NCBI RefSeq assembly: GCF_006346335.1
Contig: NZ_VDMC01000001.1
Coordinates: 1-64,000 of the forward strand
Source: Aequorivita sinensis
Lineage (GTDB): Bacteria; Bacteroidota; Bacteroidia; Flavobacteriales; Flavobacteriaceae
Reading direction: 5' to 3'
DNA: 64,000 nt
Shown here: positions 44,337-53,247 of the stretch, piece after piece
Position numbering within the stretch: the stretch's first letter is position 1
Layout of the letters: each line of letters starts with the position of its first letter
The notes under the pieces: generated by a model
What the model was told of the DNA's origin: nothing
What the model saw: only the letters and a program-made list of their open reading frames with translations
Databases searched by the model: none
Program-made: the position numbers and the translations under genes

Positions 44337-45620
44337 ATGGATTTTAAAAGAATAAATGAAAAGTTAGAAATACTGGCAGACGCAGCAAAATATGATGTTT
44401 CCTGCTCGTCTAGCGGTAGTAATAGAAAGAACACATATAAAGGTTTAGGCAATAGCAATGGCATGGGAATATGTCATAGCTATACCGAAGACGGCAGATG
44501 TGTTTCGCTATTAAAAATACTCTTAACCAATCACTGCATTTTTGATTGCGCTTACTGTGTAACTCGAAAAAGTAACGACATAAAACGAGCTGCTTTTAAA
44601 GTTCAAGAAGTGGTAGATCTAACTATTAATTTTTACAGAAGAAATTATATAGAAGGCCTGTTTCTTAGCAGTGGAATTTTCAAGAATGCCGATTACACCA
44701 TGGAGCGTCTAATTGCAGTGGCAAAAAAGCTCAGGCAAGAAGAAAATTTCAACGGTTATATTCATTTAAAATCTATTCCCGGTGCGAGTGATGAATTGAT
44801 GCGAGAAGCCGGACTTTATGCAGATAGACTGTCGGTGAATATTGAAATTCCAACTGAAAAAGGTTTAAAACTCCTTGCACCTGAAAAGGATAGAAAGGAT
44901 TTTATAAAACCTATGGAAAAAGTGAAAAATGAAATCATTCAATATAAAAATGAAAAGAAACTTCTGAAAAAAGTTCCCATTTACGCTCCCGCTGGGCAAA
45001 GTACTCAAATGATAGTTGGGGCTAGTGGCGAAACCGATGCTGAAATAATGTACACTTCAGCATATTTTTACAAATCGTTTAATCTAAAAAGGGTTTATTA
45101 TTCGGGCTACGTCCCAATCAGCAACGATAGTCGCTTACCCACAATCGGATCGGCCGTTCCAATCTTGCGCGAAAACAGACTCTACCAAACCGATTGGCTT
45201 CTTCGCTTTTATGGATTTGACGTTCGTGAACTGTTAAACAAAGAACACCCAAATCTAGAGTCGGATATAGATCCAAAATTAAGTTGGGCGTTGAGAAATC
45301 TAGATCAGTTTCCTATAGATGTCAATAAAGCTGATATGAGAATGTTATTACGCGTGCCAGGCTTAGGACTAAAATCTGTAAATAAAATTATCAAGGCACG
45401 CAGATATCGAAAGTTAAATTGGGAAAACTTAAAATCTATTGGAGCTTCCTTAAACCGAGCTAAATATTTTATTGTTTGCGATTCTACTACTTTTGAAACA
45501 AAGGATAGAACCTCCGCACAACTCAAAAGCATAATTCTATCAAACTCGAGTTCCAAGTTTTCGGCAACTTTAAGCAATCAATTAAGCCTTTTCGACAATC
45601 CGAATACACTATCTGCGTGA
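44337..45620 (+). CDS. Putative DNA modification/repair radical SAM protein
   Basis: This 427-aa radical SAM enzyme has the cluster motif C67-x3-C71-x2-C74 (CIFDCAYC). Conserved features of the UDG-linked radical SAM family follow: LFLSSGIF, HLKSIPGAS, RLSVNIEIPTEKGLKLLAPEK. The C-terminus has a helix-hairpin-helix DNA-binding motif (LLRVPGLGLKSVNKIIKARRYRKL). I start at ATG 44337, at a promoter/operator; an upstream extension to 44130 would overlap the divergent repressor and is not supported. It overlaps the DUF4130 gene by four bases (GTGA). The substrate is unknown, likely damaged DNA. Confidence 0.88.
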   Translation: MDFKRINEKLEILADAAKYDVSCSSSGSNRKNTYKGLGNSNGMGICHSYTEDGRCVSLLKILLTNHCIFDCAYCVTRKSNDIKRAAFKVQEVVDLTINFYRRNYIEGLFLSSGIFKNADYTMERLIAVAKKLRQEENFNGYIHLKSIPGASDELMREAGLYADRLSVNIEIPTEKGLKLLAPEKDRKDFIKPMEKVKNEIIQYKNEKKLLKKVPIYAPAGQSTQMIVGASGETDAEIMYTSAYFYKSFNLKRVYYSGYVPISNDSRLPTIGSAVPILRENRLYQTDWLLRFYGFDVRELLNKEHPNLESDIDPKLSWALRNLDQFPIDVNKADMRMLLRVPGLGLKSVNKIIKARRYRKLNWENLKSIGASLNRAKYFIVCDSTTFETKDRTSAQLKSIILSNSSSKFSATLSNQLSLFDNPNTLSA

Positions 45621-46384
45621 AAACCATTTTAAAATACGATGGTTCTTTTGAAGGTCTTTTGTCGAGTGTGTTCTATGTTTATGAACACAAGTTAAAAGAA
45701 GTTTCAATTATAAAAGAAGAGCACTACGAACCTAACTTTTTCGACCATAGCATAACAATACTTTCTGAACCAAAAAAAGCCAAGCGAGTCTGGCAGGGCT
45801 TGTCTAAGAAAATATCACCTAAGGCGAAGACTAAGCTTTATAAAGCATTTTTAAGTGAAACCTTAAATATTGAAAATACTATTCTCTATTATATAAGAAA
45901 AGCGTTATCCGCGAGTGTAAGTATAGAAAATGATTTTACCGATTCGGAAATTTTACATTTAGAAAAAACCGTAAAAAAGGTAGATAGAGAAAAACACAGA
46001 ATGGATGCATTTGTACGATTTCAACTTACTAAGGACGGAATATACTTCGCTACAATAGAACCAGATTTTGATGTTTTACCTTTAAACACATCCCACTTCA
46101 AAAGTAGATATGCAGATCAAAGGTGGTTGATTTACGATATAAAAAGAAATTATGGAATATTTTACGACTTATTAAACGTTCAAACCATTACCTTAGAGCT
46201 ATCAAAAGATATCCACAGAGGAGATAAAGCTTCTTTATATTTTACGTATGAAGAAATAGAGTTTCAAAAGCTATGGTTCAATTACTTTAATAGCAGTAAT
46301 ATAGGCTCAAGAAAGAATATTAAGCTACATATTAAGCATATTCCTAAGCGGTATTGGAAATTTTTAACAGAAAAAAAATTTTGA
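45617..46384 (+). CDS. TIGR03915/DUF4130 family putative DNA repair protein
   Basis: This 255-aa protein begins at a GTG that overlaps the previous stop. The start KTILKYDGSFEGLLSSVFYVYE and the middle REKHRMDAFVRFQ are hallmarks of the family that always accompanies the UDG-linked radical SAM protein. In some bacteria the family is fused to a uracil-DNA glycosylase domain; none is present here, and no glycosylase gene lies nearby. It probably acts with the radical SAM enzyme in one repair step. Translational coupling supports a complex. Confidence 0.85.
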   Translation: MKTILKYDGSFEGLLSSVFYVYEHKLKEVSIIKEEHYEPNFFDHSITILSEPKKAKRVWQGLSKKISPKAKTKLYKAFLSETLNIENTILYYIRKALSASVSIENDFTDSEILHLEKTVKKVDREKHRMDAFVRFQLTKDGIYFATIEPDFDVLPLNTSHFKSRYADQRWLIYDIKRNYGIFYDLLNVQTITLELSKDIHRGDKASLYFTYEEIEFQKLWFNYFNSSNIGSRKNIKLHIKHIPKRYWKFLTEKKF

Positions 46385-46398
46385 ATCATTTTTTTACT

Positions 46399-46406
46399 TA
46401 CTTTTG
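46399..46406 (+). promoter_or_regulatory. -7 element of the 46437 lipoprotein gene
   Basis: TACTTTTG followed by C matches TAnnTTTG and predicts a leader of about 24 nt. The nearest TTTG lies only 15 bp upstream, shorter than usual. Confidence 0.5.
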
Positions 46407-46436
46407 CTCATTATTAATCACTAATATATTACCAAA

Positions 46437-46697
46437 ATGAAAAAAATATTTTTATCACTTGCAGCTCTTGCTTTAGTTGCTTCTGTTTACTCTTGTAGAG
46501 AAACTACTGAAGTAAAAGTTGACGAAACTGCTGAGTCTATTGAAACTGAAACTGAAAACGCACTAGATAACGCTGGTGACGCTATTGATGATGCTGTTGA
46601 TGCAACAGGAGATGCAATGGAAGATGCAGGAGATGCTATCGAAGATGCTGCTGAAGACACTAAAGATGCTGTAGAAGACGCAACTGACGGTCAGTAA
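46437..46697 (+). CDS. Small acidic lipoprotein with DA-rich repeats
   Basis: This 86-aa protein has a lipoprotein signal (VYSCRETTEV, Cys at residue 20) and an extremely acidic Ala/Asp tail with repeats of the type GDAIDDAVDATGDAMEDAGDAIEDA, about 11 residues per turn as in long helical rods. It resembles late-embryogenesis or Lpp-like helical proteins only in composition. It carries the same SCRET after the lipobox as the gene at 42900. It has its own promoter and terminator. Function unknown. Confidence 0.7.
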   Translation: MKKIFLSLAALALVASVYSCRETTEVKVDETAESIETETENALDNAGDAIDDAVDATGDAMEDAGDAIEDAAEDTKDAVEDATDGQ

Positions 46698-46720
46698 GCA
46701 ATAAATTTGCTATAAAATTT

Positions 46721-46752
46721 AAGCCTTTTCTTAATTGAAAAGGCTTTTTTTT
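46721..46752 (+). terminator. Terminator of the 46437 lipoprotein gene
   Basis: AAGCCTTTTC (46721-46730) and GAAAAGGCTT (46737-46746) pair perfectly with a six-base loop and eight following T. Confidence 0.93.
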
Positions 46753-46773
46753 GCATTATAGTTTAATCGAAGA

Positions 46774-47280
46774 TTATCTTAACATCTTCTCTCTTTCTTC
46801 TCTAATTGGAATCCTAGTCCATTTTTTATCCGATTCAGACTTACTGCTCGCTTCAGTAATTACCTTGGTATCTTTTATTTTTTTGAGATTTAGTTTTTTC
46901 TCTCGAGAAATAAACAATCCAGAAGTTAGTCTATTCTTATATTTTAAATGGTGAACAAATATTGGCAATGGTTCGGTTGGCTTCCACTTATTCTCTGTAA
47001 GCGCTATTCGGATAAAAGTTAGATCGGGATTGTTGTCCTGTGGTCTAAACCTGTTTAGGTTTTCTATATATTCACGATAGTAATCTTTAAAGAAAACATA
47101 GTTGAAATCGAGGTTGTCTAATTTTTCATAGAACTCCTTAATATCATCTAAAGCCCTGGAAGCTCGCTGTGGATTTGAAAACCTATGTCTAAATTCAACG
47201 ATTAAGTTGTGGAACTTTCGCTGTTTTTCGATGAGTGGTTTTGTGCCAAGAGAAAGAATATTCAATATCAAATTAGCCAT
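46774..47280 (-). CDS. Hypothetical protein, 168 aa
   Basis: I do not recognise this protein. It is predicted cytoplasmic, mostly helical and charged, with no signal peptide or Cys motif. Notable segments are FRHRFSNPQRASRALDDIKEFYEKL and a basic tail rich in KKWTRIPIREEREK. Codon use resembles its neighbours and the frame is open throughout, in contrast to the short overlapping frame on the other strand. It sits between a convergent lipoprotein and the tRNA-Leu gene, with its start about 80 bp after the tRNA terminator. Confidence 0.6.
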   Translation of the reverse strand: MANLILNILSLGTKPLIEKQRKFHNLIVEFRHRFSNPQRASRALDDIKEFYEKLDNLDFNYVFFKDYYREYIENLNRFRPQDNNPDLTFIRIALTENKWKPTEPLPIFVHHLKYKNRLTSGLFISREKKLNLKKIKDTKVITEASSKSESDKKWTRIPIREEREKMLR

Positions 47281-47360
47281 TAGCTTTTAGCATTTTGATG
47301 AATGGCAAATTTACGGAATAGAAGAGAATTAGGGAGAAATAAAAGGTTAATAAATAACAG

Positions 47361-47399
47361 ATAAAAAAAATCCCCAATGTTTTACAACAAAGGGGATTT
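47361..47399 (-). terminator. Terminator of tRNA-Leu
   Basis: AAATCCCC (47368-47375) and GGGGATTT (47392-47399) pair perfectly, with an inner TGT/ACA pair, followed on the minus strand by eight T. It starts 3 bp after the tRNA. Confidence 0.9.
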
Positions 47400-47401
47400 C
47401 G

Positions 47402-47485
47402 TACTCGAGGCGGGACTTGAACCCGCACGACCAAATGGTCACAGGATTTTAAGTCCGGCGTGTCTACCAATTCCACCACTCGAGC
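47402..47485 (-). tRNA. tRNA-Leu (anticodon TAA)
   Basis: This type II tRNA of 84 nt begins GCTCGAGTGGTGGAATTGG on the minus strand, with an anticodon loop CTTAAAA, a long variable arm (TGACCATTTGGTCG) and a T arm GGTTCAAGTCC. CCA is not encoded. The first acceptor pair is G-U and the anticodon stem has one C-U mismatch (CCGGA with TCCTG), both unusual but compatible with folding. Confidence 0.95.
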
Positions 47486-47528
47486 TTAAAAGAGGTTGTC
47501 TAATACAACCTGGACTTAACAAAAACAC

Positions 47529-47565
47529 CGAAAAACGGGATTTCAGTTGAGCGAAAAACGGGATT
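47529..47565 (-). repeat. Partial duplication of the tRNA-Gly 3' end
   Basis: CGAAAAACGGGATT of the tRNA-Gly 3' end (47552-47565) recurs exactly at 47529-47542, 23 bp further downstream of the tRNA. A repeat of the tRNA tail is the usual mark of an integration site, but here nothing lies between the copies. It may be a decayed attachment scar or a slippage duplication. Confidence 0.7.
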
Positions 47566-47622
47566 CGAACCCGCGACCTCCACCTTGGCAAGGTGGCGCT
47601 CTACCAACTGAGCTATTTTCGC
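47550..47622 (-). tRNA. tRNA-Gly (anticodon GCC)
   Basis: This 73-nt sequence begins GCGAAAATAGCTCAGTTGG on the minus strand. The acceptor stem GCGAAAA pairs with TTTTCGC, the anticodon arm is CCACC-TTGCCAA-GGTGG, and the T arm contains GGTTCGAATCC. CCA is not encoded. It is upstream of tRNA-Leu, probably in one transcript. Confidence 0.96.
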
Positions 47623-47805
47623 GTATTCTTAAAAACCGAAACAAGCACCTCCAATAAATTTGAAGATACTCTATTTTCTCAATTTTACCTGAGAAGGTTA
47701 TTTTCGCAAGATTTTTAATGAACGTCGCTTCTTATTCAAAGCGGAGGCAAATTTATAAATTTTACTTCAATCACAAAGTGTTTTTTGAGAAATTATTTTC
47801 AAAAT

Positions 47806-50442
47806 TTACTTTTTTATTTTTAACGTTGCATTCCGCTCTAACATTCGCTTAATTTCATTTAGCTTCATTAAAGCTTCCACAGGCGTAAGTGTATCAATAT
47901 CAATATCTAATATTTCTTCACGCAATTCTTCAAGCAGAGGATCGTCTAATTTAAAAAAGCTCAATTGCATTTCATCTTGTGAAATAGACTTCATTTCTTC
48001 AGTCAATTCTTCCGATCCGTGATTTTTTTCTAGCCTTTTTAAGATTTTATTTGCGCGCTGAAGGACCGTTTGTGGCATTCCAGCCATTTTTGCAACGTGT
48101 ATCCCAAAACTGTGATGACTACCACCAGGAATCAATTTTCGCAGAAAAAGCACATTGTCTTTTAATTCCTTTACCGAGACATTGAAATTTTTGATTCGCT
48201 CAAAAGTTTCAGTCATTTCATTCAACTCGTGGTAATGCGTAGCAAAAAGTGTTTTCCCGCGAGAAGGATGCTCGTGTAAGTATTCACTAATCGCCCAAGC
48301 AATCGATATCCCATCATAAGTACTAGTACCACGTCCAATTTCATCTAATAGAATTAAACTGCGCTCCGATAGGTTATTTAGAATACTTGCTGTTTCATTC
48401 ATTTCAACCATAAAAGTAGATTCGCCCATCGAAATATTATCGCTAGCCCCTACTCTGGTAAAAATTTTATCTACACAACCCATCCTAACAGCCGATGCAG
48501 GAACAAAACTCCCCATCTGTGCCAACAATACTATTAAAGCTGTTTGCCTAAGTATTGCCGACTTACCACTCATATTAGGACCGGTAATCATAATAATTTG
48601 TTGAGATTCCCTATCTAAGAAAACATCATTTGCAATATAAGGGGAATCGGGTGGTAATTGCCTTTCAATAACGGGGTGACGTCCGTCTTTTATTTCTAAA
48701 TCGAAGGAATTATCAAGTAGCGGACGACTATAGTTCGCTTCTTTAGCCTGAGTTGCGAAAGAGCACAAACAGTCTAATTGCGCTATCAAGGCAGCGTTTT
48801 GCTGTACTGAAGCTATATATTCTAGCATCCACTCTACTAACTTAGCAAAAAACTCTTGTTCTAAGGCTAAGATTTTTTCTTCAGCACCAAGAATTTTAGC
48901 CTCGTATTCTTTAAGTTCTTCGGTTATATAACGCTCGGCATTTACAAGGGTTTGCTTGCGTATCCACTCTGCTGGTACTTTGTCTTTATGAGTGTTTCTA
49001 ACTTCAATATAATATCCGAAAACATTATTTGAACCTATTTTAAGAGAAGAAATACCTGTGCGATTGGTTTCACGCTCTAGCATTTCATCTAAATATCCTC
49101 TACTATTTACTGATATATTACGAAGGTCATCAAGTGTTTCTGAAAAACCTTCTGCAATTACATTTCCTTTAGCAACATTTACAGGTGCTTCTTCAAAAAG
49201 TGTTTCTTTAATTTTATTTCGTAGCAGTTCACAATCGTGTAATTGTTCGCCTATAATTTTTAGCGATTCGTTCTTTGAGTTTAACGATAGTGCTTTAATA
49301 GGCACAATGGCTTCCAAAGAGTTTTTTAACTGAATAACCTCTCGCGGATTTACTTTAGCAGTGGCAACTTTAGATATCAGTCGCTCCAAATCGTTAATCC
49401 GCTTTGTGTATTGTTGAATTTTCTCTAAAACTGCAGGATTCTCAAGTAGAAAGCTAACAACTTCGTGTCGTCTATTTATTTTTTCAACGTTTTTCAGTGG
49501 CAGCGCCATCCAGCGTTTTAAAAGCCTTCCACCCATTGGTGAAATAGTTTTGTCTATAACATCTAAAAGCGTAACAGCATTCTGTTGTGTGGAGTGATAC
49601 AACTCTAAATTGCGAATTGTAAATCGATCCATCCAAACATATTCGTCTTCGGCTATTCTAGACAACCTTGAAATATGCTGAAGCTTGGTGTGTCTAGTTT
49701 CACTTAAATAATGAAGCGCAGCCCCTGCAGCAACAATCCCTTCTTCTAAATGATCAACTCCAAAGCCTTTTAAGTTTTTGGTGTTGAAATGCTTCGTAAG
49801 GGTTTCAAAAGAATAATCTCCTTGAAAAATCCAGTCTTCAAGGTGAAACACGTGATATTCATTTCCAAAAGTTTCAGCAAAAAGCTTGCGTTTCTGTTTT
49901 GAAAAGAGCACTTCAGATGGGCTAAAATTCTGAAGTAATTTATCTACATATTCTGCCGGGCCTTCAGAAACTAAAAACTCACCTGTAGACACATCTAAAA
50001 ATGAAACACCAATATTTTGTGATTTGGCCGATCCCTTTGAAGCACCGAAATGCACCGCAGCTAAAAAGTTATTTGATTTTGATTGAAGAATATCATCGTT
50101 AAAGGCAACACCTGGAGTAACCAATTCGGTCACTCCGCGTTTTACAATGGTTTTGGTCATTTTTGGATCTTCCAACTGATCACAAATTGCCACACGACAA
50201 CCGGCCATAACCAACTTTGGCAAATACGTATTTAGTGAATGATGAGGAAATCCTGCAAGCTCCATCTTATCGCCCCCATTATTTCGTGCCGTAAGAGTGA
50301 TGTTTAATATTTTGGCAGCACGAATAGCATCTTCACCAAAGGTTTCATAAAAATCCCCTACACGAAACAACAGCAAAGCATCTGGATACTTAGCTTTAAT
50401 ATTGTTGTATTGCTTCATTAATGGGGTAACCTTCTTCGCCAT
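47806..50442 (-). CDS. mutS: DNA mismatch repair protein MutS
   Basis: MutS recognises mismatches and starts methyl-independent mismatch repair with MutL. The 878-aa protein has the mismatch-binding domain near the N-terminus ([16 protein letters not shown], which contains the Phe-x-Glu motif), and the connector, lever and clamp domains. The ATPase has Walker [27 protein letters not shown] and a switch THYHEL. The C-terminal helix region ends [12 protein letters not shown]. It is a full-length MutS1 and monocistronic, with the two tRNAs following. Confidence 0.96.
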   Translation of the reverse strand: MAKKVTPLMKQYNNIKAKYPDALLLFRVGDFYETFGEDAIRAAKILNITLTARNNGGDKMELAGFPHHSLNTYLPKLVMAGCRVAICDQLEDPKMTKTIVKRGVTELVTPGVAFNDDILQSKSNNFLAAVHFGASKGSAKSQNIGVSFLDVSTGEFLVSEGPAEYVDKLLQNFSPSEVLFSKQKRKLFAETFGNEYHVFHLEDWIFQGDYSFETLTKHFNTKNLKGFGVDHLEEGIVAAGAALHYLSETRHTKLQHISRLSRIAEDEYVWMDRFTIRNLELYHSTQQNAVTLLDVIDKTISPMGGRLLKRWMALPLKNVEKINRRHEVVSFLLENPAVLEKIQQYTKRINDLERLISKVATAKVNPREVIQLKNSLEAIVPIKALSLNSKNESLKIIGEQLHDCELLRNKIKETLFEEAPVNVAKGNVIAEGFSETLDDLRNISVNSRGYLDEMLERETNRTGISSLKIGSNNVFGYYIEVRNTHKDKVPAEWIRKQTLVNAERYITEELKEYEAKILGAEEKILALEQEFFAKLVEWMLEYIASVQQNAALIAQLDCLCSFATQAKEANYSRPLLDNSFDLEIKDGRHPVIERQLPPDSPYIANDVFLDRESQQIIMITGPNMSGKSAILRQTALIVLLAQMGSFVPASAVRMGCVDKIFTRVGASDNISMGESTFMVEMNETASILNNLSERSLILLDEIGRGTSTYDGISIAWAISEYLHEHPSRGKTLFATHYHELNEMTETFERIKNFNVSVKELKDNVLFLRKLIPGGSHHSFGIHVAKMAGMPQTVLQRANKILKRLEKNHGSEELTEEMKSISQDEMQLSFFKLDDPLLEELREEILDIDIDTLTPVEALMKLNEIKRMLERNATLKIKK

Positions 50443-50646
50443 AACTCTAATTATTCTTTAACCGATAAAAGTAACGAAATTGCAGTTTCCTTTAAAATGA
50501 AGTGTATATGAATTATCTTGTTTTATCAACAATAAACCGAGATTTTGTAAAACTCGCGTTGAATGATTTTTTAATTCACCTTTTTCTTAACCCTATCTTT
50601 TTATGAAGTAGCACAAACTAGCCTTCCACTTTTAATTTATTAGAAT

Positions 50647-50654
50647 TAACTTTG
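50647..50654 (+). promoter_or_regulatory. -7 element of the SpoU methyltransferase gene
   Basis: TAACTTTG followed by C matches TAnnTTTG and ends 7 nt before the ATG at 50662, so the message is probably leaderless. Confidence 0.55.
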
Positions 50655-50661
50655 CCGGCCT

Positions 50662-51195
50662 ATGAAAAACCGCAAACTAAAAAATAGCGAATTAGACCGT
50701 ATTAATCCTGAAGAATACAAAGCTTCAGAAAAAACTCCGTTAATTATTATTCTCGACAATATTAGAAGCTTGAATAATATCGGCTCTGTATTTCGCACTT
50801 CCGATGCTTTTTTAGTTAAGAAGATTTATCTCTGTGGTATCACCGCACAACCTCCGCACAAAGACATCCATAAAACCGCACTTGGTGCAACAGAAAGTGT
50901 AGATTGGGAATACGCCGAAAACACACTTGATGTTATTTCTAAATTGAAGGAAGAAGGCATTTATATAGCGTCTATCGAACAAGCTGAGGACTCAATAAAC
51001 CTCAACGAATTTACTGTAGCAAAAGACAAAACTTACGCTATAATCTTTGGAAATGAAGTTAAAGGCGTGCAGCAAAAAGTTGTTTCTGCAAGCGATGCAG
51101 TTATTGAAATCCCACAGTTTGGCACAAAACATTCACTTAATATTTCAGTAAGCGTTGGCGTAGTGGTTTGGGATTTATTTGTTAAAATGAAGTAG
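50662..51195 (+). CDS. TrmH/SpoU family RNA methyltransferase
   Basis: This SPOUT-class methyltransferase of 177 aa carries out 2'-O-ribose methylation of tRNA or rRNA. All three motifs are present: LDNIRSLNNIGSVFRTSDAF (motif 1), IIFGNEVKGV (motif 2) and IPQFGTKHSLNISVSVGVVVWDL (motif 3, trefoil knot). It lacks the N-terminal RNA-binding extension of RlmB, so it is a short form and the target nucleotide cannot be named. The gene is monocistronic and converges on the prenyltransferase gene. Confidence 0.9.
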   Translation: MKNRKLKNSELDRINPEEYKASEKTPLIIILDNIRSLNNIGSVFRTSDAFLVKKIYLCGITAQPPHKDIHKTALGATESVDWEYAENTLDVISKLKEEGIYIASIEQAEDSINLNEFTVAKDKTYAIIFGNEVKGVQQKVVSASDAVIEIPQFGTKHSLNISVSVGVVVWDLFVKMK

Positions 51196-51233
51196 AAGTT
51201 AGTGATGAGTGGTGAGTGGTTAGTTTTTTTCTT

Positions 51234-52145
51234 TTAAAACAATTTATTTGCTAAGAAGCCTGGGTTAATCAATACAATACTAAACACCCCAATTACAATG
51301 GCAAGCTTTAGTATATTGTGTAAAATAAGATAATGAATCTTATTTTTCGATTTCCACAGAACTGTTAAAAACAATACTAAGCCGACAATACTTGCGTAAA
51401 AATAGAAATCCATATACCCTATTTCACCTTTAAACTTTGTAATTAGTAATACTATTGGCACTAGCGTTAACAGGCTTAAAGCCGTAAGCATAAGTTTAGA
51501 AGTCTTTTCACCATAAACCACAGGAATTGTATTATATCCGTGCGTGATATCTCCTTTTAGGTTTTCTAAATCTTTAACCAACTCACGCATAGAAATAAGT
51601 AGAAACAGAAAAGTTGCGTGAACAAAAATCACTATATCGAAATTGGCATAGTGTACAAAAATTGCAAAGAAGGGCACTACTGCAAGTACGGCTGCCACCA
51701 TATTTCCTATAAAAGGATATTTCTTGAGTTTGTGCGAATAGAACCACAACATAAAGATATAAATCGAGAAAAAGACAACCGATTTAAATGAAACGTAGCT
51801 AGCAAATACTACCGAAAGAAAGTTTAAAACAAAATAAGTAGAAAGTTTTGTACGCTGACTTACCAGTCTGTCCAACATTGTTTTTCTAGGTCTGTTGATA
51901 AGGTCTTTCTCGCTATCGTAAAAACTATTGATGATGTAACCCCCTGCTATCGCAGTAGATGAAGCTAGCACTAGCATTAATAAATTAACGTCGAATAAAA
52001 CTTCTCGAACGGGGAGTTCGGGTGCTAAAATGTAAATACTAGTAAGGTATTGGGCAATTACAATTATTAAAATATTGTATCCACGAACCACTGAAAACAG
52101 GCTAAAAAACTTAAGAAAAAGGAGCTTTTGTTTTCGGTTGAGCAT
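51234..52145 (-). CDS. UbiA family prenyltransferase
   Basis: This 303-aa integral membrane protein with about eight helices has both Asp-rich motifs: NSFYDSEKDLINRP (NxxxDxxxD type) and RELVKDLENLKGDITHGYNT. In flavobacteria such proteins are often annotated as geranylgeranylglycerol-phosphate geranylgeranyltransferase, but the acceptor here (menaquinone precursor, lipid or other) cannot be told from sequence. It follows the mevalonate kinase and decarboxylase genes in the same direction, consistent with isoprenoid use. Unlike the UbiA-like protein at 29.8 kb, its first metal motif is intact. Confidence 0.85.
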   Translation of the reverse strand: MLNRKQKLLFLKFFSLFSVVRGYNILIIVIAQYLTSIYILAPELPVREVLFDVNLLMLVLASSTAIAGGYIINSFYDSEKDLINRPRKTMLDRLVSQRTKLSTYFVLNFLSVVFASYVSFKSVVFFSIYIFMLWFYSHKLKKYPFIGNMVAAVLAVVPFFAIFVHYANFDIVIFVHATFLFLLISMRELVKDLENLKGDITHGYNTIPVVYGEKTSKLMLTALSLLTLVPIVLLITKFKGEIGYMDFYFYASIVGLVLFLTVLWKSKNKIHYLILHNILKLAIVIGVFSIVLINPGFLANKLF

Positions 52146-52287
52146 AAACTATAAGGTTGAAAATAGGATGCTTAAATAATTATCAATACTACTTGAACGA
52201 AGTCGATAATAACATATACTTATGGTGAGGATCCGAATGTGCTCGACCAGACAGATTCACGATTGTAAATAACTTGTAATCCTTAGA

Positions 52288-53226
52288 TTAGAAATTATAA
52301 ACAACTTCTAGCTTGTAATCTTTTAGCGCTTCTTTAGCTTTATCGATATCTTCGGTAAAACCTAACATATATCCACCTCCGCCAGAGCCACATAGTTTTA
52401 AGTAGTAGGCGTTACTGTCTATTCCTTTTTTCCAAAGTTTGTGGAACTGTGCAGGAATCATAGGTTTAAAATTTTCCAAAACAACTTTAGAAAGTTGTTT
52501 AATATTTCCAAAAAGTGATTTTACATCGCCTTGAAGAAAGTCTTCAACGCAAGCATCTGTATGTTTCACAAATTGGTCTTTCAACATATTTCTAAAACCT
52601 TCCTGCTTCATATTTTCCATGAAAATCTGAACCATTGGCGCTGTTTCACCTGTGCTTCCACTGTCTAATAAGAAAACTGCACCCTTGCCATTTTCGGTTT
52701 GAGATGGAATACCTGCAGGTTCAATATTATCGTTAGAATTGATTAAGATAGGCAGGCTTAAATAACTGTTTAAAGGATCAAGACCCGATGATTTTCCGTG
52801 GAAAAAAGATTCCATTTCGGCAAAAACATTCTTAAGGGTTAATAGTTTTTCACGTGTAAGGTTTTCAAGAACAGTAATTTTATTGGTAGCATATTTATCA
52901 TATATGGCAGCTACCAATGCACCACTACTCCCTACTCCATATCCCTGTGGAATACTACTGTCAAAATACAATCCGGCTTCAATATCATTTTTTAACGCCT
53001 GCATATCGAAAGAAACCAATTCAGGATTTTCACTTTGAAGATTTTCCAAATAATCTGCAAATCGCTTTAAACTAGCGTTCGACTTGTGTGTGGAAACTGT
53101 ATGATGCTTATCAATCTTTAACGCCCCGTTATAAAAATTATACGGTATAGAAAGTCCTTTAGAATCTTTTATAATTCCGTATTCTCCGAAAAGTAAAATC
53201 TTAGAGTAAAATAAGGGGCCGTGCAT
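52288..53226 (-). CDS. mvk: Mevalonate kinase
   Basis: This GHMP kinase phosphorylates mevalonate in the mevalonate route to isoprenoids. The 312-aa protein has LLFGEYGIIKDSKGL near the N-terminus (substrate region), the ATP-binding motif IPQGYGVGSSGALVAA, and a C-terminal motif LKLCGSGGGGYMLGF. The Lys-Ser-Ser-Gly loop (GKSSGLDP) is in the middle. It lies downstream of the decarboxylase gene with a promoter between them and a perfect palindrome in the leader. The role is well supported by both neighbours. Confidence 0.9.
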   Translation of the reverse strand: MHGPLFYSKILLFGEYGIIKDSKGLSIPYNFYNGALKIDKHHTVSTHKSNASLKRFADYLENLQSENPELVSFDMQALKNDIEAGLYFDSSIPQGYGVGSSGALVAAIYDKYATNKITVLENLTREKLLTLKNVFAEMESFFHGKSSGLDPLNSYLSLPILINSNDNIEPAGIPSQTENGKGAVFLLDSGSTGETAPMVQIFMENMKQEGFRNMLKDQFVKHTDACVEDFLQGDVKSLFGNIKQLSKVVLENFKPMIPAQFHKLWKKGIDSNAYYLKLCGSGGGGYMLGFTEDIDKAKEALKDYKLEVVYNF

Positions 53227-53247
53227 ATGATAAATTCTTAGTGAGGT

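Noticed and set aside
44237-44464. N-terminal extension of the S24 repressor
   Set aside because: It runs antisense through the radical-SAM start and gives a hydrophobic leader atypical of XRE regulators; the HTH begins right after Met at 44236.
46751-46954. Plus-strand 67-aa frame opposite the 168-aa hypothetical gene
   Set aside because: It starts inside a terminator T-run, has membrane-like low complexity and lies antisense to a longer frame with better codon use.
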